From Cyanodermella asteris (taxonomy: Eukaryota > Ascomycota > Lecanoromycetes > Ostropales > Stictidaceae), in contig UYJD01000013.1 in the NCBI GenBank assembly GCA_900618795.1, positions 335,418 through 399,417 on the forward strand: a DNA stretch of 64,000 bases. Direction: 5' to 3'. This document shows, in pieces, positions 10,105 to 19,501 of this stretch. The position numbers were made by a program, and so were the translations under genes. Position 1 is the stretch's first letter, and every line of letters starts with the position of its first letter. Below the pieces are notes generated by a model, which did not search any database, had not been told where the DNA came from, and saw nothing but the letters and a program-made list of their open reading frames with translations.

Positions 10105-12072
10105 ATGGTTTACACCGGCAAACCCAGCAGAGCATGCGCGACCTGTAAAAAACGAAGGATCAAGTGTGACGAGGGACGACCTTCTTGCGGACAATGCATC
10201 AAATCGAGACGAGAATGTACTGGCTACAAGACCGAAGCCGAGTTGATGTTTCGCGACGAGACGACTGTGACAGCGAAGCGAGCCACCAAGAAAAAAAACA
10301 TCAAGGGAGGCCCACTACTACCCAGCCCGACGGCATCGATACCATCATCGTCCAACGATAGCGAGGACTGGGGTGGTGACTTGCCAATCGTGAAGATTGA
10401 CGAGGGCATTTACTCGCATCGCCCACTGCTGGACAGCAACTCGGAGTATGACGAGATCGTCGAACGACAGCACAAGAATCAACTGTGGTGGGTCGGAAAG
10501 GTGGCGAGCCCCAATCCGGCATTGTCACTGAACCTGCACGAGCAGGCAAAAGCATATTTCTTCAACCATTTCGCAGTGTTCGGGACGCGTCACGGGTTTC
10601 ACCTTTACGATACGATGTCGGATCTTTACAGGTCATCACAACCGGATGACGCAATTCGAGCCACGACGGAAGCCGTATCGTTGCTCACACTGTCGCGGAA
10701 ACGAGGCCAAACAACGGCGCGCCCGGAGGCAGCTCGAGCTTATGCCAACGCTGTCCGACACGTCGCCGGCGCCGTTGCGGATCCTACTCGGGTGAAATCC
10801 AACGAAACGCTCCTGAGCATTATCCTGCTCGGCTTTGCGGAGACAATGGATGCCTCGACCGCGATGCATCGCGGGCTCATCCCAAGATTTACGCTAAAGT
10901 CGAACGAAAAGGGCATCGTTCGATTTCATCACGCGTGGGGAGCTCACGCATCAGGGGCAGAACTGCTTTCGAATGCACGTGGCCTCCGAGACATGTTGGG
11001 ATCCGCGCAAAGCGTGCATTTGGCGCTCTTCGTCAGGTCGCAGACCGTTCACAAGCAAATATTCATTGCGCAGCCGATCGGCAACCTGAAGGAGCTGTGG
11101 GAACCGATGGACGCGATAAAGGAAAAGGAGCCCATGATGGCTGACCACATCAGTCTCGGAACAATTGGCTTGAAGATCCCGATGCTCCGACATCGCGGAC
11201 TGCATCTTTGTCGAAACCCAATGCATCCCGGTCTCGGTCTAGAGCTCTCGACACTTCTAGCGGACGTTTACGCAGTAGATACGGAGCTACGCGAGTGGTA
11301 CGGCGAACAGAAAGCGATGAAGAAGTTTCAAATTGCGGGCTACTACGTCGAGCCAATGTCACAAGAACCAGAGTACGAGCTCGTGTGGCCGGGCGCCGTA
11401 TACAGCTTCGACGACCTGATAACCGGAAACGCGACAAATCTCCATCACGTATACCGTCTGTTCCTACAGATGCTGATTTTCAACATACTCGAGCGCCTGA
11501 TCGAACCGGATCGGCTACAAATGCACCCGGAATTCGTCGCTTGCCGCAGAGCGATCGACGAGATAACGAACGAGATCTGCAGCAGCGTACCCTATGGCAT
11601 GGGCTATCTCCATCGAATTCCCCTGAGTCCGACACCACGCGGCTCGGCCCTAAGCACGGTCGTCACTCCAGAACTGGTCCCCGACTTTGTCGAGCGACAC
11701 CACGAGCAAGAGCGACAGAGTCCCAGCCCCGGCAACGACTTCGATCTCAAGGACGCGAACTACGGGGAGGACGGCGTGGAGATGATCTATGTACCGCCGA
11801 TTGATGGCCAACGAACACACGGTGCCGAGGACGGCCCAGCAATTGGAGCCTGGTACCTTTCTTGGCCACTATACGTCTCGTATTGCGTAATCTCCGTGTC
11901 GAGACAGCAGAAGGACTGGCTTCAGGGGCGACTGAAGTATATAGCGGATAAGTTTGGCGTGGCGCAGGCGATGGTGTACTCGAAGTGTGACCGAGAAACG
12001 TACGAGCCTGGCAAGAAGAGGCGGTTCATGCCACTGGACTTTTCTCCACCGCCGTGGGAGCCGCTACAATGA
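10105..12072 (+). CDS. Zn2Cys6 transcription factor
   Basis: Intronless protein of 655 residues. The N-terminus holds a Gal4-type binuclear cluster, CATCKKRRIKCDEG followed by CGQC and C (Cys 11, 14, 21, 28, 31, 38), with the spacing CX2CX6CX6CX2CX6C. A basic lysine-rich linker (KRATKKKNIKG) follows. The long remainder resembles the poorly conserved middle region of fungal regulators of the DUF3468 type, with segments such as LLSIILLGFAETMD and HRGLIPRFTL that suggest the usual helical regulatory region. It should bind DNA in the nucleus; targets are unknown. The ATG at 10105 was preferred over an upstream in-frame start because the zinc cluster lies close to the N-terminus in this family. 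It converges on a cytochrome P450. Confidence 0.9.
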   Translation: MVYTGKPSRACATCKKRRIKCDEGRPSCGQCIKSRRECTGYKTEAELMFRDETTVTAKRATKKKNIKGGPLLPSPTASIPSSSNDSEDWGGDLPIVKIDEGIYSHRPLLDSNSEYDEIVERQHKNQLWWVGKVASPNPALSLNLHEQAKAYFFNHFAVFGTRHGFHLYDTMSDLYRSSQPDDAIRATTEAVSLLTLSRKRGQTTARPEAARAYANAVRHVAGAVADPTRVKSNETLLSIILLGFAETMDASTAMHRGLIPRFTLKSNEKGIVRFHHAWGAHASGAELLSNARGLRDMLGSAQSVHLALFVRSQTVHKQIFIAQPIGNLKELWEPMDAIKEKEPMMADHISLGTIGLKIPMLRHRGLHLCRNPMHPGLGLELSTLLADVYAVDTELREWYGEQKAMKKFQIAGYYVEPMSQEPEYELVWPGAVYSFDDLITGNATNLHHVYRLFLQMLIFNILERLIEPDRLQMHPEFVACRRAIDEITNEICSSVPYGMGYLHRIPLSPTPRGSALSTVVTPELVPDFVERHHEQERQSPSPGNDFDLKDANYGEDGVEMIYVPPIDGQRTHGAEDGPAIGAWYLSWPLYVSYCVISVSRQQKDWLQGRLKYIADKFGVAQAMVYSKCDRETYEPGKKRRFMPLDFSPPPWEPLQ

Positions 12073-12239
12073 AGTCAAGACGACTCCAAAGAGAAGCTAT
12101 CCGATATCGAGCTCATGGGGGCATGAGTAGAATCAAACTATAATGACCAATAATGAAAGCATGGATATATTCAATCAGAACCACAATCCCCATATCCGGC
12201 TTTTACAATCCGCGATTCGGTAAAATAGCTTGAACATCA

Positions 12240-14024
12240 TCAGCGTTCGTCCCACACGAAGCTTACGGCCTTCGGATCCTTCATCTGCAGCGTGATAGCC
12301 GTGATGGTCGAGTTCTTGATCATGGCATGGATCCTCTTCACCGCATCGTCGTGCTTCTCACCAGGCAGTAATCGAGGCCGCACGATGTGATCCTTGAATA
12401 AAGTCGCCACTACAGCCGCAAATTCCACCTGACTGAACTTCCTCCCGGGACAAGCTCTCGGTCCATCGGCCCACGGCACGAACGACCCGGGGGCCGGTTC
12501 AATCAGCTCTTCCCGCCCGACACCATTCGATCTCGCCGCATCGATCCAGCGATCCGGCCGCCAAGTCCCCGAATCCTCACCCCAGGTCGCCACATCCGTA
12601 TGCAGGGCCTGCAGATTCAGGTTCACAAACGTGTGTGCCGGAATAACATGCGAGGTCCCATTGACGATAATCGTCTGAGATGGCTTGGTAGCAGCTTTGG
12701 GAATGAAGACTATGGAGCCGTGCAAACGGAGCGTCTCGTACATGACGGCCTGGCATCGCTTGAGTCTCGGGAAGATCGTCGCATAGTCCCACGTCTCCGG
12801 GCTGGCGCGGCGGGCCACTTCGACGATCTCTTCGTTCAGCCAGTCTTGGACGGCCGGCTTGCTGGCTAGGAAGGCGATTGAGCTGGCGACGGCGTTGGCG
12901 GTGGTTTCGTGGCCGGCGAAGTTGTATACGAAGAGATTGCCGAAGAGTTCGTCGTCGGAGAGGGCGTTTTTGCCTGTTTCGGCTTGGTTTGCTTGGACGA
13001 GGGTGGTCAGAAGGTTTCCTGTCTCGCGAGGAGTTGACGCGGAAGTCGCCTTCTCTCTTTCGACCATCTCTTTGAGGTAGAGCTTATATTCGTCGCATGC
13101 TTGGCCAACTTTCTGCATGTTTTTCGGCCAGATCCGCCACTTGAGTGCGGTCATTGGTAACATGACCAGCAGTGTGAAGTTCTTCAGTACCAAATTGAGT
13201 GCCTCTCTGTAGCTCATCGCATGGCCAGATGGAATGATCGCCTGCTGCTCTCTGAATGGGTGTTGTATTCCGAATCCAGCGTGCATGAAAACATTCAAGG
13301 TCACGGCCGCCGTATCCTCGCTCGTCTCGCTCGTCCCTTCAGTGCCTTTCTCCATCCAGTGCTTGACCACCTCGCGCGCTTGCCTCACACCCTCATTCCA
13401 GACACTCCCACTGATCCTCTCGTTTAAATTCGGGGCCGTAATCTTCCGATGCCGCTGCCACGTCTCGCCTTCGACACTGTCAACGTTCTTCCCGAACGCA
13501 TTGAGGCCATCATACATGACGGCCGGCTTGATGAACGCTTTCCTCGCCGACAGCACAGCCTGCGCAGCGCTGGGATCCGCAACATGTACTTCGTTGATGG
13601 AAGGCGTACAGACGATAAATGCCGGGCCATACTTGTCGTGCGCTTGATGGCCATCGTCGAATTGCCAGCCCATGTACGTGTATCTGGCCCAAGCGCCGAG
13701 GTTGAAGGGTAAGAGCGGGAGAAGTTTGAGCAGTGGAGGACATATCTTGTAGGCGATGATCCAGAAGGGGTTCAGGCTTGCCGTCGGTGAGACAACAATG
13801 GGCAGTTGTGTAGTCTGACAGACGCGATAATTGTGGCGAATTTTCAACCCGATCGAGATCCAATACCAGATGAAGTTGGCGATAAGGACCGCAATGAACG
13901 TCCTAAGATACTGCATGGGACCCGTTTTGTATGAGTCAGATTGTGGAACCAAGTACCAGACGACAAATATGACTGCTCCATAAGTGACAAGTCCGATGAT
14001 ACGTCCCCGGAGTTCTTGATCCAT
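12240..14024 (-). CDS. Cytochrome P450 monooxygenase (microsomal)
   Basis: Intronless protein of 594 residues from the ATG at 14024; the frame stays open further upstream but without an ATG. Two hydrophobic segments near the N-terminus (GLVTYGAVIFVVWYLV and FIAVLIANFIWYWI) anchor it in the endoplasmic reticulum. Diagnostic P450 motifs are complete: I-helix NFAGHETTANA, K-helix ETLR, PERF-region WRPDRW, and heme loop PWADGPRACPGRKF with the thiolate cysteine at about residue 525. The layout (two membrane helices, long N-terminus) resembles fungal P450s of secondary or xenobiotic metabolism; the substrate cannot be read from sequence. It lies tail to tail with the Zn2Cys6 factor, 167 bp apart, which makes co-regulation possible but unproven. 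Confidence 0.93.
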   Translation of the reverse strand: MDQELRGRIIGLVTYGAVIFVVWYLVPQSDSYKTGPMQYLRTFIAVLIANFIWYWISIGLKIRHNYRVCQTTQLPIVVSPTASLNPFWIIAYKICPPLLKLLPLLPFNLGAWARYTYMGWQFDDGHQAHDKYGPAFIVCTPSINEVHVADPSAAQAVLSARKAFIKPAVMYDGLNAFGKNVDSVEGETWQRHRKITAPNLNERISGSVWNEGVRQAREVVKHWMEKGTEGTSETSEDTAAVTLNVFMHAGFGIQHPFREQQAIIPSGHAMSYREALNLVLKNFTLLVMLPMTALKWRIWPKNMQKVGQACDEYKLYLKEMVEREKATSASTPRETGNLLTTLVQANQAETGKNALSDDELFGNLFVYNFAGHETTANAVASSIAFLASKPAVQDWLNEEIVEVARRASPETWDYATIFPRLKRCQAVMYETLRLHGSIVFIPKAATKPSQTIIVNGTSHVIPAHTFVNLNLQALHTDVATWGEDSGTWRPDRWIDAARSNGVGREELIEPAPGSFVPWADGPRACPGRKFSQVEFAAVVATLFKDHIVRPRLLPGEKHDDAVKRIHAMIKNSTITAITLQMKDPKAVSFVWDER

Positions 14025-15601
14025 GCTGCGGGACGGAGAGCGTGTGTGCTTCAAGCCCACCCAGCTCACTCACAAATTGGTGGCAAAAATGGCGACAGAC
14101 GAAGGAGTGGGTTGCTACAGCCTGACACTACACGGAACATTCAACTTCACACGGTACGGCTCGAGATTGAAGCTAGTTAGAGCCCATTTATGTTGAATCA
14201 GCGTCAGGTGAAGTGAGCTCGTTGCTATACGCAACATGCATGAAGTGTCAGCCTCATGCGCAGGCCGCCGGTTGGGCGGCCACCCCCATAAACCCACTTG
14301 TCGTCGCCATTATGCGCCATCGCAACGCGCAATCGCGGGCTGTGGCTTCGGGGAGGCTGCATTGGCCTCGTCGGCACGAACCTTGTCAGAAGCCCAGGTG
14401 GGCTCGATGGGCTGTGGTGGAAATGATCGTAAAAGATCCTCCTTGAGGGGTTTTCTCTTCGAGACAAAGGTCCTGTCTGTCTGAAATCTCCTTCGTACTC
14501 GCAGTCGAGTCTGAGCGCTTTACTGTGTGGCACAGCTTTTCGCAGATTGCAGTTGTATGCTTTACCGCATGGTCTCGAGCAGGCTGGACTTTACCGTGCC
14601 GTATAACTAACTCCTCAACTCTGCATGCCGATGCCATCTGCCGGTGCTCTACAGTGTTTCCTGTCTTACCTGAATTTTGGCCGACTACACTACTGCAGCA
14701 GATGCGCTTCGCGAAAGCCCCGACTTAACGGTATACGAAGTCATGCCATGATTAGACCATAACCGCCTAGCCCATGCAAATGTTTCACATTCAGCGATCG
14801 GCTCCACGAGGATGAAGATCCCCATTCCAGGCTCCGAACATCGCGTGGCAAACATGTGGAACGTGGGCCCAAGGGAGGGACTCATCAAAGCACGCCTTCG
14901 CTGAAACGAGATCGGCGCTGACATGAAGAAAACTAAGTGTTTAGCGCATGATGGCCAATTCCTCGCCAAAAATGTGTCGGCACCCTCGACACATGTCTTC
15001 GCCCCCACGATTGGTAAAGACTTGCGAGCGGTATCGATTTTCTGCAGCACGAAGAGCTCTTCGCTGGCATCTGCTGACATGCTGACACTCGACGAACTCT
15101 TGGAGAGCCTCGTCTGTGTCAGCTGACAGCCCGACAGGTTCCCTAAAAAGGGAGAAGATCTGATCCCTGTGCTACCGCTTCTTACTTCGATGTCACCGCG
15201 GCACGGTCAATGGGATCCCCTGGCACCAGCTTTTCGACGACACGCTGAAAGCTATTTTGCGTGCGTGGTACCAGAGTCCAGATGGGCGGGTCTTTCCATT
15301 CAATGTGCGAGCCGCGAAAGTTCTCCGCTCCCAGCTGTCATAGGTGCCAGTCTCCGGTGCGGTGTCATCAGGAATAGACTACTGTTCTCAGCCCGTGTGC
15401 TGAGGGGAACGCCTCCGACTTGTTGGTAATAGATGTCAGCTTTTGCAATCTCTTCAGCTCTTCCTTTTCTACATCTCGAATCTATCCGCCCGCTGAGTGC
15501 GCTCTCAGAGATTGTTGGTGACATCGCATTTCGTTTGCACAGCGCGTGTACGGCTCCGTGTTTCAAGCAGTCTGGTGGTTCTCTGAATCGCCTGCTTCAA
15601 C
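14025..15601. other. Divergent intergenic region
   Basis: About 1.6 kb between the P450 and the rhodopsin-like gene. No open frame shows a domain or splice structure, and I see no RNA gene. It probably holds both promoters. Confidence 0.45.
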
Positions 15602-16739
15602 ATGGCAGGCCGAATAGAGCCATCCGGCTTCTATGTACGTGAACTCCCCTCAGTCATCCATGTGCCTCAAATCAATTCTATAACTAACCCCTCCCAACCA
15701 GGCTGCCTCTGGCGTGCTATTCGCCATCGCCATCATCGCCGCCATCTCCCGCATCATAGCCCGCCTCCGCCGCTTCCGCCGCCTATATCTCGACGACGCC
15801 TTCTTCTTCCTCGCAATCATAGCCCTCATCGCCGGTACAGTCATGACCTACATCAACGTGCCCCTCGCCTACTCGCAAGAACTCGTCCAACTCGGCATGG
15901 ACCAACCTCCTGAGAACTTCCTCGACCTGCTCATCGAAGATGAAAAGACGCAGTACGCCGCCACCACCCTGATCGGCGCCGCCATCATCGCCGTCAAATT
16001 GTCTTTCCTGACCTTCTTCCACATGATCATCCGCGGTGCCGTGCGCTGGTACATGTTATATTGGGCGTTCGTCCTGACCGTCACGGTGGCGAGCGCGCCT
16101 GTGGTGATGTTCTCGGATTTCATCGCGTGCCCGTATACGGGACTCGAGATCATGACCGAATGCGTCACGGACGCGGCGCGCAACAGGCAGAATGCCGTCG
16201 TGCGCGCGAGCGTCGCGCTGGACATCATCTCCGACGTGCTGATCATCAGCATCCCCGTCATCATCCTGTGGAACGTCCAAATGAGCGTGCGCCGCAAACT
16301 CGTCCTGGCAATGTCGCTGTGCATGGGCATCTTCATGATCGTGTGCGCCGGCGTGCGCATCGGGGCCGCGAACGTGGACGGGGGGTTGATCGATGTGCTG
16401 TGGGTGCTGTTGTGGCAGCAGTTGGAGGCGTGCGTGGCGGTGATTGTGGTGAGTGTTACGGCGTTCAGGATCCTGTTTACGAGTGCCGAGGAGACGAACA
16501 CGGGAGATGAGAGTGCGAGGGCTGTTAGGGGTCGGGCGGTGCGGACGGTTGACTTGGAGGGGAGTGGGAGTAAGGGGTGGAGTCATCCGAGTCGGTGGGG
16601 GGTGACGAAGGAGAGGAGGAAGGATGCAAGCCAGACGAGCGAAGCTGAGCAGAGACCAAGCGTGGCGAGTCATGAGATGAGCTTGATCGAGAGTCGGGAA
16701 CGGTCGAGAGAAACTGATACCGGGATATCAGCGGCCTGA
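15602..16739 (+). CDS. Fungal rhodopsin-like integral membrane protein
   Basis: Two exons (15602-15634 and 15702-16739) give 356 residues. The first exon encodes only MAGRIEPSGFY; the 67-nt intron has GTACGT, a CTAAC branch point and CAG. Seven hydrophobic helices follow, beginning AASGVLFAIAIIAAISRI, with the family features RFRRLYLDDAFFFLA between helices 1 and 2, a cysteine-bearing loop (FIACPYTGLEIMTECV), and ALDIISDVLIISIPVIILW. This is the fungal 'rhodopsin domain' architecture also seen in Pth11-like proteins, though no CFEM domain or retinal lysine is visible. The C-terminal 90 residues are hydrophilic and basic/serine-rich, probably cytosolic. A sensing role is family inference. Confidence 0.85.
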
Positions 16740-16988
16740 AATGAGTACTTGTACGTTGAAATGACTTTGTACTGATATTGATGACAAACATCACTTGCAC
16801 CTCAAGTTCGTGTGTGCAATTACGAGTCTTACGGTCGTGAAGAATGGTACTCCAGCTTTGAATGGTATGGGAACCCACATACGACACACCCATTCAGAGG
16901 ATTCGACATCTCAAATCAAGCCAATGCCATATAGTCCCGAGCCTCTATGCTCAATATACTGCGACTCATGAGGCTCACATCCCTCCGA

Positions 16989-17852
16989 TCACCAGCTCGG
17001 AAGAGCGTTACTGAGACGTGCAGCCAGCAAAGCATTGTTCCACGCTCCACATCTCCGAAGGGTTCCAGCCTGCCCTGCCACCAGCGTCCCCGCTAAAACT
17101 TCAACAGCAAAGCCATTCTTTCCATCAAGAGGGTCGGACCACCAAAACGGCAAGCCGAAAGCCCCAGAGGGTATACTTGGCGCATCGTACATTGCCGCGA
17201 GCCGAATGGGATTACCAGTACGGTCCCAGACGGTGACACGTATTTTTTTTTTCTTCTCGTCGCAGCCGTACCATCCCACGGCTTTGAGCACGACGGTCTT
17301 GATCCTCAATCTCCCTTTTCGCGAGGGCCGAATACGCTGTCGCTTTTGGGGATGATCTCGGTGCCTATCAGCTCTAGCAAGGGACTCACGGTGAGATCCC
17401 GAAGTTCATGGTCCCAGTCTGGGCCTGCTCCCTCGCGGCCCGGCTGGCTGAAATCCACCGATGCCCAGGACCAACTCGGGACTGTGTAAACGGGTCGCTC
17501 GTCGTCAAGTTCATCTTTCGTCTCGATGGAACAACGACCGTGGCCTCCACGCGGTCGCCAATTGAGCTGGCCAGTACAAAATAGAAATGGTCTCCTTTGC
17601 CTATAGCTCTCGCGAAGACTCTCTCCAATCTATCATGTATCCAGATGCGCTCGGCCCTGCCCGTTAGAGATTTCTTCCGCACGGACTGATTTGAAGGCTG
17701 TAAAATTCGATTCCGGCTCCGTTTCGCTTGAAGGTTGCATCCCGCCATGTCGTGTCGAAGTTGATTATCGCAGAAGAAGAAGAAGAAACATCGTACTGAG
17801 GAGGAATAGAGGTTCTACCGCGATGTAGTTCGCTGCAGTGAACTCTGTACAT
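16989..17852 (-). pseudogene. Unrecognised, apparently degraded gene
   Basis: Three minus-strand frames in succession look coding but do not join cleanly: 17664-17852 (contains INFDTTWRDATFKRNG), 17386-17748 (contains GKGDHFYFVLASSIGDRVEA) and 16989-17309 (contains YDAPSIPSGAFGLPFWWSD). A good GTGAGT...CTGAT...CAG intron of 53 nt lies between the last two, but splicing it does not restore the frame, and the first pair changes frame without usable splice sites. A run of nine T (10 A on the coding strand with neighbours) near 17242-17250 is a further weak spot. I recognise no family. It may be a decayed host gene or a real gene hit by base-level errors. Confidence 0.35.
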
Positions 17853-18896
17853 CTCGAACAGAGCTTGTCAAAAGCTGTAAACGGCACATTGTGGGCGCTT
17901 TCGCTGTCGCCGTTCATGTTTTAAAAGTTGAGTTGATGTTTGAGCGGCGCGACTCGTGACATCGTACAGTGAATCACATGGTTTCGTAAGATTCGGATCT
18001 CACGATCTTTGAGTTCCTCCTCAGTAGATCGACTGTACCTGAGTTATGAGTATCGAGTGCTAGCTGAGACGAGCCCTTTTTTTTTTTGGCGCAATGAACA
18101 GTTTGCCTCGACAGTTAAGAGAACGTCGACTCAGCGACCAGGTCAGAGGCTTGGATGACGAGCAAGATTGATCGGCGAGAAGGGGAACAAGAGAGGACGT
18201 CAAGAGGTCTCGCTGACCAAAGTTCAGAAGCGTAAGAATCGCATCTCTGCGGCAACGCCACTACTAGCCATATTGGGCAACTGCGAGCTCATGTACCGAG
18301 TCAGGTCATCTCTGTTATTTGCTTCGGGAAGTGAGTGCTCGATATTGGCTGATTAGCGCATGGGTCGCGAAACAGAGGCATTTGAACAGATGTAGCTCCA
18401 AGCGGGAGAATGAGGGGCAGTGTTAACTGGATCTATTTCCAGTCCATACCTCACCAAACATCTCACATCAATACTGTTTTCGGGCGCCATGAGCGGGACT
18501 TAGCGATATCTCAGCGGTTCCGATCCTCTACAAGCGGCCCGAGATCGCGTGGCAGAAGCTTGTCTAGCTTGTTACGACGTTTTCACCTCAGGTTGCTTCC
18601 CACACCGTTGAGCCGCCGTTACATTTCCGCTTTTTTACAACCTCTGAATCCAGCCACATCGACGGAAGGCGCCAATCAACTCCTTCTGAGATTGAGACTT
18701 GTAGATTCCACTTCGAGATGCACTCAGTTGGGCTCAAAGCGCTACCCAGGCGAAGAGATCACGTATGGCAGCGGATTGCAGTGCGTTGAAAGCAGTATAA
18801 GAATGGATTGAAACTGCACTCAAGCCGGATCTTTCTTCGTATCCTCAGCAGAACATTATTCGACGAGACAGACAGTGAACATACAGTACGTTCAAA
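17853..18896. other. Intergenic region
   Basis: No supported gene. It contains a poly-T tract near 18078-18088 and the likely promoter of the small secreted gene at 18897, including CAGTATAAGAATGG about 105 nt upstream of its ATG. Confidence 0.4.
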
Positions 18897-19241
18897 ATGG
18901 TCAAGCTCGCCTTCCTTCTCGGCCTCCTGGCCATTACCACCTCCGTCTCCGCCACTTACAAGCCTCGCGGCGGCGACAATATTTTCAAGCCCCGCCAGTG
19001 CGCGCAAGCCGGCGAAAGCTGCTACAGCGAACGAAGTGAGAAGCCTCCGCCATCGTTGCAGTCCTTAGAAAGATTGCTGACCCGGTGACGAATAGCGTGC
19101 AACAATCAAGCGTGCTGCAGCGGATACTGCAACTCGGCAACGGGCTGCACTTGTGAAGGGAGCCCGATGGGTGGTGGTGGTAGTGGCGGGTGCTTTGGAT
19201 CGGGTTGTGATGGATCGAAAGGTGGTCCGAATGGAAAGTGA
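18897..19241 (+). CDS. Small secreted knottin-like cysteine-rich protein
   Basis: Two exons, 18897-19035 and 19096-19241, give 94 residues. The 60-nt intron has GTGAGA, a GCTGAC branch point and ATAG, and keeps the frame. A clear signal peptide (MVKLAFLLGLLAITTSVSA) is followed by a basic stretch and then ten cysteines: C35, C42, C48, C53-C54, C58, C64, C66, C79, C84. The core, CYSERTCNNQACCSGYCN, has the adjacent CC and CSGYC spacing typical of inhibitor-cystine-knot peptides. A glycine-rich tail follows. The coding frame runs on into the intron, so a simple ORF view would miss the second exon and most cysteines. The likely role is an apoplastic effector or defence peptide; this is inference from size, secretion and cysteine pattern. 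Confidence 0.85.
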
Positions 19242-19501
19242 ACGGGCAGTGCTGGCAGCCAAGGGGAACAACGTTGAACATGGTGAGGGCAATCGGAAAA
19301 CCAAGTCTCAAGCAGAATTTCAGCCAGCATGTAGTGAGCTTGATCGTGACTATTGGCCCTGTTGTGACCTTTTGTGCATATCATACAAATCATCACCACA
19401 TACCGTGCTCGTGGGTATATCAACCACAAATCTTTTGGGAAGATCAGTTGCGTGCCCTTCAGATGAGCTCTCAACCTCACCATCAAATCCGACATTGAAG
19501 C

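Noticed and set aside
15869-16673. Long antisense open frames over the rhodopsin-like gene
   Set aside because: Shadows produced by the codon bias of the spliced plus-strand membrane protein.
10105-16739. Full secondary-metabolite cluster
   Set aside because: No polyketide synthase, peptide synthetase, terpene synthase or prenyltransferase is present in the window.
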